A stretch of 64,000 nucleotides of DNA, taken from Alphaproteobacteria bacterium (GTDB lineage: Bacteria; Pseudomonadota; Alphaproteobacteria; Caulobacterales; Hyphomonadaceae). Under the pieces are notes generated by a model, which had not been told where the DNA came from, searched no databases, and was given only the letters and a program-made list of their open reading frames with translations. Each line of letters begins with the position of its first letter. The first letter of the stretch is position 1. Shown here piece after piece: positions 7,334 through 15,642 of this stretch. The position numbers were made by a program, and so were the translations under genes. The stretch is from positions 62,001 through 126,000 of the forward strand of contig JAGWYJ010000004.1 of the NCBI GenBank assembly GCA_018969425.1, read 5' to 3'.

Positions 7334-8235
7334 CCGACGAGACGAAGCCGGAGCCGCAGCGAAGATCCGTCTTCGCTGCGGTCCTGTCGGAACCCCTGAC
7401 GCACTTTCTGTTGATCGGCGCCGTGATTTTCGCCGGACACCTCGCCCTGCACGGAGACGAGGAGTTCCGGGGGTCAGGCGTGGTTGTCGTGTCGGAAGGA
7501 CGCATCAACCAGATTGCGGAAGGCTACAAGCTGATCGCAGGCAGACCGCCGACCCCTCCCGAACTCGAGGGTCTGGTGGCGGACTTTATCGATGAGGAAA
7601 TCGCCTATCAGGAGGCCATCGCTCTGGGTCTCGACGCTGACGACACCGTCGTCCGGCGTCGGATGCGACAGAAGCTTGAGTATCTGGCCGAGGACATGGA
7701 GGCGATCTCGGAGCCGACCGAAGCGGAACTCGAAGACTGGCTCAGGACTCACCCGGATCGGTTCAGTCTGAGCGACAGGATAGCCTTCGAGCATGTGCTG
7801 GCCAGCCGTGACAGGCGAGGCGGATCTATGGCGGCCGATGCGGCTGACATGCTGACAAAGCTGAAAGAGGGAGCGGACCCGAGACAGATCACAGATCCGT
7901 CCCTGCTTCCGCAAGCCATACCGCCGACCAGCCTGGATGGGGTTGCGACCCTTTTTGGCCGCCCGTTTGCGAACCGGCTGTTCGCCGAGCGCGCTGACGG
8001 CTGGATCGGCCCGCTGGAATCGGCTTTCGGGCTTCACATCATCCGGATCACCGGACGGGAGAGCGCCCGGCTGCCGCCGCTGTCGGACATTCGCGATCAG
8101 GTTCGAACCGACTGGATCGACACGCGCCGCAAGGACCAGAGAGAAGCCTATCAGAACCGCGTGAAGGACCGCTACAAAGTCTCCATCGACTGGCCTGAGG
8201 GGTTCACGCCCTCATCGGATGACGCCGGCCAGTGA
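7330..8235 (+). CDS. membrane-anchored parvulin-type peptidyl-prolyl isomerase, 301 aa
   Basis: A short basic N-terminus, one transmembrane segment (about residues 24-42, HFLLIGAVIFAGHLAL) and then a periplasmic part. The C-terminal region (LFGRPFANRLF, then GWIGPLESAFGLHIIRITG) is a parvulin (PpiC/SurA) domain with the typical W-x-G-P-x-x-S-x-x-G-x-H stretch. The middle is a helical chaperone-like arm. Both ends overlap the neighbours by a few bases, so it is made together with the DUF3604 lipoprotein and the HupE-like protein and may help fold one of them. That role is inferred from position only. Confidence 0.88.
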   Translation: MTDETKPEPQRRSVFAAVLSEPLTHFLLIGAVIFAGHLALHGDEEFRGSGVVVVSEGRINQIAEGYKLIAGRPPTPPELEGLVADFIDEEIAYQEAIALGLDADDTVVRRRMRQKLEYLAEDMEAISEPTEAELEDWLRTHPDRFSLSDRIAFEHVLASRDRRGGSMAADAADMLTKLKEGADPRQITDPSLLPQAIPPTSLDGVATLFGRPFANRLFAERADGWIGPLESAFGLHIIRITGRESARLPPLSDIRDQVRTDWIDTRRKDQREAYQNRVKDRYKVSIDWPEGFTPSSDDAGQ

Positions 8236-9233
8236 TGCGCGTGTTCGCTCTTCTTATGATGGTTGCCGCGAGCCTCTTCGGAGCAGGCGCAGCGCAGGCC
8301 CATGAAGTCCGTCCGGCCTATCTCGAGATCCGGGAGATCGAAGCCGGCGAATATGACATCCTCTGGAAAACGCCAGCGATCGGCGCGATGCGGCTCGACC
8401 TCGACGTCATGTTTCCGGAAACCTGCGTCACGGTGACAGAGCCCAATACGCTCCTGGTCGGAGGCTCTGTCCTCGCCCGCTGGCGGGAGAGCTGCCCTGG
8501 CGGCCTCACCGGACAAACCATCGGCGTCGCAAATCTCGACGCCACGCTGACAGACGCTTTGATCCGGTTCGAACCTGTGACGGGCAAAGCCAAGACGCTG
8601 AGACTGACGCCTGAGGCTCCTCAGGGCGTCATTCCGGCCCGCCAGCCCTGGACTGAGGTGGCGCTGAGCTATTTTACGCTGGGCGTAGAACACATTCTCT
8701 CAGGCGTAGATCATCTTCTCTTCGTGCTCACTCTCCTCATGCTGGTGGGCGATATCAGACGCCTGACGGGTGCGGTCACGACCTTCACCATCGCCCACAG
8801 CCTGACCCTTGCGGGCACGACCTTCGGCTGGGTTCGCCTCCCCTCAGCGCCGGTTGAGGCAACCATCGCCCTGTCCATCGCCTTTGTCGCAGCTGAAGTT
8901 CTCCGGGCGCGGGACGGCCGCGCAGGCCTCACCCAGAAGTGGCCCTGGCTGGCCTCATTCAGCTTCGGCCTGCTGCACGGTTTCGGGTTCGCGGGCGCCC
9001 TCCGCGAGATCGGCCTTCCGGAAGAGGACACGCCCCTCGCCCTGCTCTTCTTTAATGTCGGTGTGGAAGCCGGACAGCTCATGTTCATCGCAGCTGTCCT
9101 CGTTCTCGTCGGCCTCTGGCGACGGTTCGGACGCGAGGTTCCGAAATGGGTCGAGGCGGCGCCGGTCTACGGTATCGGGGCTCTGGCGTGCTTCTGGTTC
9201 ATCGACCGGACAGCGGGGATATTCGGGATCTGA
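8235..9233 (+). CDS. HupE/UreJ-family membrane protein, 332 aa
   Basis: A signal peptide ends after AQA, with a periplasmic domain of about 125 residues (HEVRPAYLEIREIEAGEYD onwards), then six or seven hydrophobic segments. Conserved histidines fall in membrane motifs GVEHILSGVDHLLFVL, IAHSLTLAG and LLHGFGFAG, as in HupE/UreJ proteins linked to nickel or cobalt uptake. No hydrogenase or urease gene is in the window, so the transported species is open. The ATG at 8235 overlaps the parvulin stop (TGATG). Its stop is 5 bp from the selD stop, and the two genes converge. Confidence 0.88.
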   Translation: MRVFALLMMVAASLFGAGAAQAHEVRPAYLEIREIEAGEYDILWKTPAIGAMRLDLDVMFPETCVTVTEPNTLLVGGSVLARWRESCPGGLTGQTIGVANLDATLTDALIRFEPVTGKAKTLRLTPEAPQGVIPARQPWTEVALSYFTLGVEHILSGVDHLLFVLTLLMLVGDIRRLTGAVTTFTIAHSLTLAGTTFGWVRLPSAPVEATIALSIAFVAAEVLRARDGRAGLTQKWPWLASFSFGLLHGFGFAGALREIGLPEEDTPLALLFFNVGVEAGQLMFIAAVLVLVGLWRRFGREVPKWVEAAPVYGIGALACFWFIDRTAGIFGI

Positions 9234-9238
9234 ACAGG

Positions 9239-10318
9239 CTATCGACCGGGGTCTGAAACCACCCGCGTCTGGCCCGCCGCTAAGCGAACCCTCGCCGCTC
9301 CCGCCTCCATACGCCCGACAACAGTCGTCGCCTCAAATCCCGCGCTGCGCGCCAAAGACAACACATCCTCCGCCGCCTCAGGCGCGGCGGCGATGAGAAG
9401 ACCTCCGCTGGTCTGCGGGTCGCACAGAATATCGCGGCGCCAGGGCTCCATGTCGGCGGGGGCGTCAACGTCCGCCCCGTAGCTCGCCCAGTTGCGAACC
9501 GCAGCGCCGGTTCGCACGCCAGCCCGGGCCAGCTCCTCAACCCCCGGATGGAGCGGCGCCTGGTCGGCCCAAATCTCAGCGCTCAATCCGGCGCCGCGGG
9601 CCATCTCAAGCGTATGCCCGATGAGACCGAACCCCGTCACGTCCGTGACAGCATGAACGCCGGCAATGTCGCCGAGGTTAGCGCCGACCGTGTTGAGACG
9701 CGTGGCGGAGGCGACAAGAGCCGCGTAGCCCTCCTCGCTCAGGCGATCCTGTTTCAGCGCCGCGCTGTACACGCCCACGCCGAGCGCCTTGGTGAGAATG
9801 AGCCGGTCGCCGGCCCTGGCGCCGCTGTTTTTAAGGAGACGATCGGGATGGACAAGACCAAGAGCGACCAGGCCGTAAATGGGTTCGGCGCTGTCGATTG
9901 AGTGCCCCCCCGCGATGGGTATCCCGGCGCTTGCACAGACGCTCGCGCCGCCGGCGAGGATCGCCTGGATCATGTCAACCGGCATCACGGACACGGGCAT
10001 ACCGACAATCGCGAGAGCGAAGATCGGGTTCGCCCCCATCGCATAGATATCCGAAAGAGCGTTGGTCGCCGCGATACGCCCGAAATCAAAGGGATCATCG
10101 ACCACCGGCGTGAAGAAGTCAGTGGTCGCCACAAGCGCCTGAGTGTCGTTGAGCCTCCACACCGCGGCGTCATCAGAGGTCTCCGTTCCCACAAGAAGCT
10201 GAGGGAAGGCGCCCGCGGCCGGCATACGGGCGAGTATGTCGCGCAGGACCCCGGGGGAGAGCTTGCACCCGCATCCTCCGCCATGCGCCAGAGATGTCAG
10301 ACGAGGAGAAGACGACAT
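9239..10318 (-). CDS. selD: selenide, water dikinase (selenophosphate synthase)
   Basis: Makes selenophosphate from selenide and ATP in the cytosol. The N-terminus HGGGCGCK holds the catalytic cysteine (Cys16, equivalent to E. coli Cys17), so this is the Cys form, not the Sec form. The AIRS-type ATP-binding core follows: DDAAVW, TTDFFTPVVDDPFDFGRIA and SDIYAMGANP, later DVTGFGLIGH and LCDPQTSGGLL. Full length at 359 residues. It is divergent from selU across 190 bp. No selA, selB or tRNA-Sec is visible here, so the product most likely feeds tRNA selenouridine synthesis by the neighbour; genes elsewhere could change that. Confidence 0.95.
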   Translation of the reverse strand: MSSSPRLTSLAHGGGCGCKLSPGVLRDILARMPAAGAFPQLLVGTETSDDAAVWRLNDTQALVATTDFFTPVVDDPFDFGRIAATNALSDIYAMGANPIFALAIVGMPVSVMPVDMIQAILAGGASVCASAGIPIAGGHSIDSAEPIYGLVALGLVHPDRLLKNSGARAGDRLILTKALGVGVYSAALKQDRLSEEGYAALVASATRLNTVGANLGDIAGVHAVTDVTGFGLIGHTLEMARGAGLSAEIWADQAPLHPGVEELARAGVRTGAAVRNWASYGADVDAPADMEPWRRDILCDPQTSGGLLIAAAPEAAEDVLSLARSAGFEATTVVGRMEAGAARVRLAAGQTRVVSDPGR

Positions 10319-10507
10319 GGAAACTCCGGGACGGCGTTGCCCCCTGTCTATTAGGCAGGCAAGCAGAGCTGGGAAAGAAGAAAAGCGCCGGATGGGATTT
10401 GGCGTTGCGACGCCTGACCCGCACAGGCCCGGAAACCGAGAGACGACGGACGAAGACGCGACATCCCCTTTCCCTGGCCGCCAAAACCGAACTAAAGCAG
10501 GTCTGTC

Positions 10508-11569
10508 ATGACCAATCCGGCTTACATATCGTCAGCAGACCCCGCGACCCTCGCCTCATTCGACGGCGTTATCGACGTACGAAGTCCGGGAGAATTCGCT
10601 GAAGACCATCTCCCGAACGCGATCAATCTTCCCGTACTCGATGATGACGAACGCGCTCGGGTCGGTACGATTTATGTCCGCGAATCCAGGTTCAGGGCGC
10701 GCCGTATCGGCGCCGCACTGGTCGCCCGGAACATTTCAAATCATCTGGAAAACGCCCTGTCGGATCGCCCGGCGGACTTCAGACCTCTGGTCTATTGCTG
10801 GCGGGGCGGTCAGCGATCCGCCTCGATGGCGATTATTCTGTCCCAGATCGGATGGAGAACGACTGTCCTCGAAGGCGGCTACAGGACCTACCGCCGGAGA
10901 GTGCAGACGCGCCTCTACACGGATCATCTTCCGCACAGATTCTGTCTGCTCGATGGAGGAACGGGTTGCGCAAAGACCGAGATGCTGAGCCGGCTCTCCG
11001 CTCTTGGAGTTCAATGTCTCGACCTGGAAGCCCTGGCCGGGCATCGCGGGTCCCTGTTCGGAGGCTATGAAGGCCAGGGGCAGCCCAGCCAGAAGCTGTT
11101 CGAAAGCCGGCTCCTGGCGCAGATCGAAGCGCTCGATCCCTCCCGCCCCGTCGTTCTTGAGGCGGAGTCGAGTAAAATCGGAGCACGGGTCATTCCGCCA
11201 GCCCTCTGGAAGGCCATGGCCGACGCGCCCTGCATAGAACTGGTCGCAGCGCCGGAGCAAAGGGCGAACTACCTTGTGAACGCTTATGCCGACATCGTCT
11301 CAAGTCGGGCGGCGCTTGACCGGGCGCTGGCTCGCCTCCCCGTCTACCCGGGGAGACATCGGCTGGAAGAGTTGACGGGTCTGGCTGAGCAGAAGGACTT
11401 TCAGGGACTCGCGCGTACGGTGATCGAGCATTATTACGACCCCGCCTACGCACGGTCGCGTAAAGTCCGGGCAAGGCCCGTGCTGAGCGTCGTCGAGATG
11501 AACGCCCTGGGTGCGGACGATCAGAACCGGGCGGCTGAGGAGATCGCTGCGCGACTGTCCCGGCTCTGA
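10508..11569 (+). CDS. selU: tRNA 2-selenouridine synthase
   Basis: Replaces sulfur by selenium at the wobble 2-thiouridine of Lys, Glu and Gln tRNAs, via a geranylated intermediate in characterised enzymes (also called MnmH or YbbB). The N-terminal rhodanese domain carries VYCWRGGQRS with the active cysteine at residue 97, the same number as in E. coli. A P-loop domain follows: the loop reads GGTGCAKT (150-157), with Ala at the usual Gly before Lys. I recall a similar TG-x-AKT form in alphaproteobacterial members, so it is probably clade-typical. HRGSLFGG and EAESSKIG also fit. Full length at 353 residues. Paired with selD. Confidence 0.95.
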   Translation: MTNPAYISSADPATLASFDGVIDVRSPGEFAEDHLPNAINLPVLDDDERARVGTIYVRESRFRARRIGAALVARNISNHLENALSDRPADFRPLVYCWRGGQRSASMAIILSQIGWRTTVLEGGYRTYRRRVQTRLYTDHLPHRFCLLDGGTGCAKTEMLSRLSALGVQCLDLEALAGHRGSLFGGYEGQGQPSQKLFESRLLAQIEALDPSRPVVLEAESSKIGARVIPPALWKAMADAPCIELVAAPEQRANYLVNAYADIVSSRAALDRALARLPVYPGRHRLEELTGLAEQKDFQGLARTVIEHYYDPAYARSRKVRARPVLSVVEMNALGADDQNRAAEEIAARLSRL

Positions 11570-11614
11570 GAAGCGCAATCCTCAAAAACGATCGTTCAGC
11601 CCGCTCGGAAGGGT

Positions 11615-13018
11615 TCAGACGAAGAGATCCGCATAACGCTGGCGCAGAAGCGATTTCTGAACCTTGCCCATCGCGTTTCGGGGAAGATCATCGAGGAAGA
11701 TGATCCGTTTGGGAGACTTGTAAGCGGCGAGCTGCCGCCGGCATTCGGCGATGAGCCGAGCCTCGTCCCCAGACCCCGTGCAAACAGCGACGACGCCCTC
11801 TCCGAAATCGGGGTGCGGAACCCCGATGACGGCGCTTTCCAGGATCCCGTCGAGTTCGTCGAGAACGCCCTCCACCTCCTTGGGATAGACGTTATAGCCG
11901 CCCGAAATGATGAGATCCTTCGCCCGTCCGGAGATCCAGACGCGTCCATCGGGATCAATCCGGCCGACATCTCCTGTCCGGAAGAAGCCATCGGAAGTGA
12001 ACTCCTCGGAAGTCTTTCCAGGCATCCGCCAATACCCTCGGAAAACGCTCTCTCCGCGGATCTCAATCTCGCCGGTTTCGGCGCCCTGAGCGATACGAAC
12101 CTCAACGCCGGGCAAGGCGTATCCGACCGACCCAGGAGTGCGATCGCCCTCGAGCGGGTTCGAGGTGATGATCACCGCCTCGCTCATCCCATACCGCTCA
12201 AGAATCCGCTGACCCGTCCTCTGTTCGAACTCAAGAAAGGTCGAAGAGAGCAGCGGGGCGGATCCCGAGATAAACAGGCGCACTGAGCTGGCGGCCTCGC
12301 GTGTGAAACGAGGATTGGCGAGAAGCCTCGTATAGAAAGTCGGCACTCCCATCATGACGCTTGACCGGGACAATCCCGCCAGCACCTCGTCATCGTTGAA
12401 TTTAGGCAGCCAGATCATCGACGCCCCGCTCAGGAAGACGCAATGAAGAGCGACAAACAGGCCGTGTACGTGAAAGATCGGCAGGGCGTGAAGAAGCGTG
12501 TCATCAGGCGTGAAGGCCCACAGCCTGGTCAGGGTTCTCGCATTGGCGGCCAGAGCCCCGTGATGAAGCATGGCGCCCTTCGAGCGACCCGTCGTTCCGC
12601 TGGTGTAAATGATCGAGGCGAGATCGTCGCCAGAGCGGCTGACGCACTCATCAAGGCGCGAGGTTTCGCGCGCCTCTGCAAGAAAACCCTCAGCATCCGT
12701 AATGACGATCGCGGGCTCAGCGTCGCTCAGGAAATAATCCGTCTCCGAACGCGTATAGGCGACATTCAGCGGGAGGAAGACCGCCCCGGCCTTCAGAGCG
12801 CCGAGGTAGATCATCACCGCTTCGACCGACTTCTCAGCCTTTAGGGCGACCCGGTCGCCAGGTTGAACGCCCCGGGCCCGGAGACGACCCGCGACATGCG
12901 CCACCCCGTCCTCCAGTTCAGCATAGGAGACGGCTCGTCCGTCGGAGAGCTGGAAACAGGGCCGTGAACGATCGGCCGGAAAGCCGCCGGAGAGACTCTC
13001 ATAGAGATTTCCTGACAT
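11615..13018 (-). CDS. matB: malonyl-CoA synthetase (MatB-like acyl-CoA ligase)
   Basis: ANL-family adenylating enzyme of 467 residues. The AMP-binding P-loop is IIYTSGTTGRSKGAM (about 134-148), with ERYGMSEAVI, the hinge FFRTGDVGRID and SGRAKDLIISGGYNVYP, and the C-terminal catalytic lysine in NAMGKVQKSLL. The length and overall sequence match MatB/ACSF3 malonyl-CoA ligases. The strongest support is context: it follows madM by 6 bp and madL, so malonate brought in can be activated to malonyl-CoA. No malonyl-CoA decarboxylase is in the window. Without the neighbours I would call it only a medium-chain-size acyl-CoA synthetase. Confidence 0.88.
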   Translation of the reverse strand: MSGNLYESLSGGFPADRSRPCFQLSDGRAVSYAELEDGVAHVAGRLRARGVQPGDRVALKAEKSVEAVMIYLGALKAGAVFLPLNVAYTRSETDYFLSDAEPAIVITDAEGFLAEARETSRLDECVSRSGDDLASIIYTSGTTGRSKGAMLHHGALAANARTLTRLWAFTPDDTLLHALPIFHVHGLFVALHCVFLSGASMIWLPKFNDDEVLAGLSRSSVMMGVPTFYTRLLANPRFTREAASSVRLFISGSAPLLSSTFLEFEQRTGQRILERYGMSEAVIITSNPLEGDRTPGSVGYALPGVEVRIAQGAETGEIEIRGESVFRGYWRMPGKTSEEFTSDGFFRTGDVGRIDPDGRVWISGRAKDLIISGGYNVYPKEVEGVLDELDGILESAVIGVPHPDFGEGVVAVCTGSGDEARLIAECRRQLAAYKSPKRIIFLDDLPRNAMGKVQKSLLRQRYADLFV

Positions 13019-13024
13019 CGGTTC

Positions 13025-13792
13025 TCAGCCTCCTGTAACAGCGCGCACGGCGAGAAACAGCGCAGAGGGCCCCAGAAGACAACCCACGCCCGTATAAAAG
13101 GTCGAGGTCAGCGCCCCGTAGGGCACCAGCTTCGGGTCCGTGGCGGCGAGGCCGGCCGTCACCCCGCTGGTGGTCCCCATAACCCCTCCGAAGATCATTG
13201 CGGAACGCGGATTGTCGAGGCCAATCAGGGGCGCCAGAGCCGGCGTCGCAACCATCACCAGAACCGCTTTGAGAACCCCGGTGGCGATCGAGAGCGCCAT
13301 GACATCGGAACTGGCGCCAAGGGCCGCGCCGGTAACAGGTCCGACAATATAGGTAACGGCGCCCGCCCCTATGGTGGTCATGGATACGGCGTCGGAATAG
13401 CCGAACGCATGCGCGACCCCCGCTCCGATCACGAACGGCGCCAGAACACCGATGAGGATCGATGCGGCGCCGACCAGACCGGCGCGGCCCGCCTCGCGAA
13501 TATCCACGTCGAACGCGGTCGCGACGATGGCGAAGTCGCGCAACATGGCGCCGCCGAGCAGACCCACGCCCGAAAAGTAGGAAATATCAGCAAGTCCCTT
13601 CTCGCCCCCGGATGCGCGTCCCCCGAGATAGGCGAGACACAGTCCGATGACGATCGCGATTGCCGAGGGATGAATACGTCCACGGGTCAGGGTGCTCGAA
13701 GCGGCCTCGGACACAAGCATGATCACGCCGACAATCACGAAGGCGGCCAGCAAGCCCTGCGAAAGAAGGACCTTTTCAAGCGCCTCAATCAT
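13025..13792 (-). CDS. madM: malonate transporter subunit MadM
   Basis: Very hydrophobic 255-residue protein with about eight predicted membrane segments, among them AAFVIVGVIMLVSEAAS and IHPSAIAIVIGLCLAYLGG. The sequence GGVMGTTSGVTAGLAATDP near residue 210 is characteristic of MadM. In characterised systems MadL and MadM together form a sodium-dependent malonate carrier in the inner membrane. It lies between madL (115 bp upstream) and matB (6 bp downstream) on the same strand. Confidence 0.92.
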   Translation of the reverse strand: MIEALEKVLLSQGLLAAFVIVGVIMLVSEAASSTLTRGRIHPSAIAIVIGLCLAYLGGRASGGEKGLADISYFSGVGLLGGAMLRDFAIVATAFDVDIREAGRAGLVGAASILIGVLAPFVIGAGVAHAFGYSDAVSMTTIGAGAVTYIVGPVTGAALGASSDVMALSIATGVLKAVLVMVATPALAPLIGLDNPRSAMIFGGVMGTTSGVTAGLAATDPKLVPYGALTSTFYTGVGCLLGPSALFLAVRAVTGG

Positions 13793-13907
13793 CCGACCTG
13801 CTTCCCACCTTCAAGATCAGGCCCCCATGGCACGCGCGTTGACAGAGGCCTGCGAGCGATGCGGAGCGGATCCGGGAGAGCGCGATCCTGCCTCATCACG
13901 CACCCCA

Positions 13908-14279
13908 TCAGGACCCGACCTCGGGAGAGGCCGGGCGTCCTCCAAGCGCTCGGACAAGAGCGAAGCTGACCGCCACAACAAGCGTTCCCGCGATGAGCAC
14001 CATAGGACCTCCTCGCACGGCGGCGACGACATTCTGCTGGGCGGCCATGGCGACGACGATCGGAATATACATCATCGACCAGAACGAGACGCCGCCTTTG
14101 AGTCCTTCGGAAAGACGGCCCTGTTTCATAAGCGCGTAGCGCGCAGCAATGAGAAGAATCATGGCTACGCCGACGCCTCCCACATTGGCCTTAACGCCGA
14201 TGAGAGCGCCGATAAGATCCCCCACATAGGCCCCGGCAAGCGTGCAGAAGGCCAGAAGGGCGACACCCTGAATGATCAT
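13908..14279 (-). CDS. madL: malonate transporter subunit MadL
   Basis: 123 residues with about four membrane segments (IIQGVALLAFCTLAGAYVG, ANVGGVGVAMILLIAARY, WSMMYIPIVVAMAA and VLIAGTLVVAVSFALVRAL), matching MadL in size and sequence. It is the first gene of a madL-madM-matB set. The start ATG at 14279 has AGAGGG about 11 nt upstream. No regulator (MatR/MdcY type) lies beside it. The gap to madM of about 115 bp contains no gene. Confidence 0.92.
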   Translation of the reverse strand: MIIQGVALLAFCTLAGAYVGDLIGALIGVKANVGGVGVAMILLIAARYALMKQGRLSEGLKGGVSFWSMMYIPIVVAMAAQQNVVAAVRGGPMVLIAGTLVVAVSFALVRALGGRPASPEVGS

Positions 14280-14425
14280 CTCGCCAGCCCTCTGCCCTGG
14301 AGCGCGAGCCCGCGCGCCCGTGTGTCATCCGCCAGATCGAAAGGCCGCGACACGACGACCGGCCGACGCCCATAGTGCGGCGCCGATCTTCCCCCCGCAA
14401 GCGCCGCCGGAAGACGGAAGACGGA

Positions 14426-15637
14426 TCAGCGGCGCGCGGTCACAGTCCGCCCCGCCTTCAGCGTGTCGGCAGGATGAACGATCACCCGGTCGCCCTCCTT
14501 GAGACCTCCAAGGATCTGTGCATCGATCCCGTTGTTTCGCCCGACCTCTACAGACCGCTCTCGCGCGCGTCCGCCTTCCACAACAAAGACCGACCAGCCG
14601 TCATCAACGCGAAAAAGAGCCGCCGAAGGCGCTGTGAGGGCAGCATCATCCTCCCAGACGACAATCTTCGCCTCGACGCGAAAGCCGGCCCCGAGGGTGG
14701 GTCGCTCCGAAACAGGGCTGGTGAACGATATAATGACATTCACCCTCTGCTCCTCCACCCCAAGGGCGGAAAACTTTGTGAACCCGGAAGGCTCAACACG
14801 GGCCACCCGGCCTTCAAGAGGAGCCTCGCCTCCCCAGTCGTCGATGACGACCCGCATGCCGGGAAGGACCTGGACTGCATCCGCAGACAGGAGCTCGCAG
14901 ATAACCTCAAGATCGCCCGCGACATCTCCGATCTCGAGGATAGGCGAACCGGCGCTCATGACCGCCTCGCTATCCTGCATGACCCGCAATACCTGCCCCG
15001 ATACCGGAGCGATCAGGGGCGCCCCCCTGTCCGCCGAACGTCCGTCAAGAAAGCTCTTCGAAAATGCCTGGGCGCTGGCGAGCTCAGCCTCCCGAAGACG
15101 AACGCCCGCCTCCGCCGCAGACAGGCCAGCCTCCGCCCCCCGGCCCTCTTCATCCGCCCTCTCCAGAGCAGCCTCAGACAGAAGGCCTCTCTCAGAAAGC
15201 GCCTTCGAACGACGAAGCGCCGCGCGGGCGGCCTCAACCCGGGCGGAAGCTGCGTCCCGCTCGGCGCGAGCGAGGTTGACCGCGGCCTGCGCGCCGCGGA
15301 TCGAGGCGGCAGCCTGTTCGCGAGAGCGGGCGTCAAGCAGCCCCGGAGAGGCCGGCGTTACGCGGGCGATCACTGTTTTTCCTGCAACAACAGCATCGCC
15401 TGGTTCGGCCTCGATCCTCAGGAGCCGTCCTGAAAGCGGAAGAGACACCAGATAGGGATCGTGGACGCGGGTTCGGGCCTGCTCATCAATCGAGACGCTC
15501 ATCGCCTTGACGGACACCTCGCCAAGATCGACCTCTTCAGATTGCGGCCAGAAGGCAAGAAGCAAAACAATGGCGAGCCCGCCCCCGGCGATTGCAGTCA
15601 GCCAGGTTCGGGAGCGAAAACGCAGCCATCCCGTCAT
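14426..15637 (-). CDS. periplasmic adaptor (HlyD/MacA-like) of an ABC exporter, 403 aa
   Basis: Single N-terminal membrane anchor (about residues 13-30, WLTAIAGGGLAIVLLLAFW). A split lipoyl domain (GRLLRIEAEPGDAVVAGKTVIARV and APVSGQVLRVM) brackets an Ala/Arg/Glu-rich coiled-coil hairpin (about 110-195). Beta-barrel and membrane-proximal domains follow, ending KEGDRVIVHPADTLKAGRTV. It is the third gene of a three-gene exporter, 5 bp after the permease. In MacAB-type systems the adaptor connects the permease to an outer-membrane TolC channel, which is not encoded here. Confidence 0.88.
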   Translation of the reverse strand: MTGWLRFRSRTWLTAIAGGGLAIVLLLAFWPQSEEVDLGEVSVKAMSVSIDEQARTRVHDPYLVSLPLSGRLLRIEAEPGDAVVAGKTVIARVTPASPGLLDARSREQAAASIRGAQAAVNLARAERDAASARVEAARAALRRSKALSERGLLSEAALERADEEGRGAEAGLSAAEAGVRLREAELASAQAFSKSFLDGRSADRGAPLIAPVSGQVLRVMQDSEAVMSAGSPILEIGDVAGDLEVICELLSADAVQVLPGMRVVIDDWGGEAPLEGRVARVEPSGFTKFSALGVEEQRVNVIISFTSPVSERPTLGAGFRVEAKIVVWEDDAALTAPSAALFRVDDGWSVFVVEGGRARERSVEVGRNNGIDAQILGGLKEGDRVIVHPADTLKAGRTVTARR

Positions 15638-15642
15638 CGGCG

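Noticed and set aside
10236-10507. Possible small gene in the selD-selU gap.
   Set aside because: The open frames on both strands extend from the flanking genes, are rich in Arg/Pro, and lack ribosome-binding sites.
14375-15433. Plus-strand open frames of 352 and 318 codons over the adaptor gene.
   Set aside because: Antisense shadows of the HlyD-like coiled-coil coding sequence.
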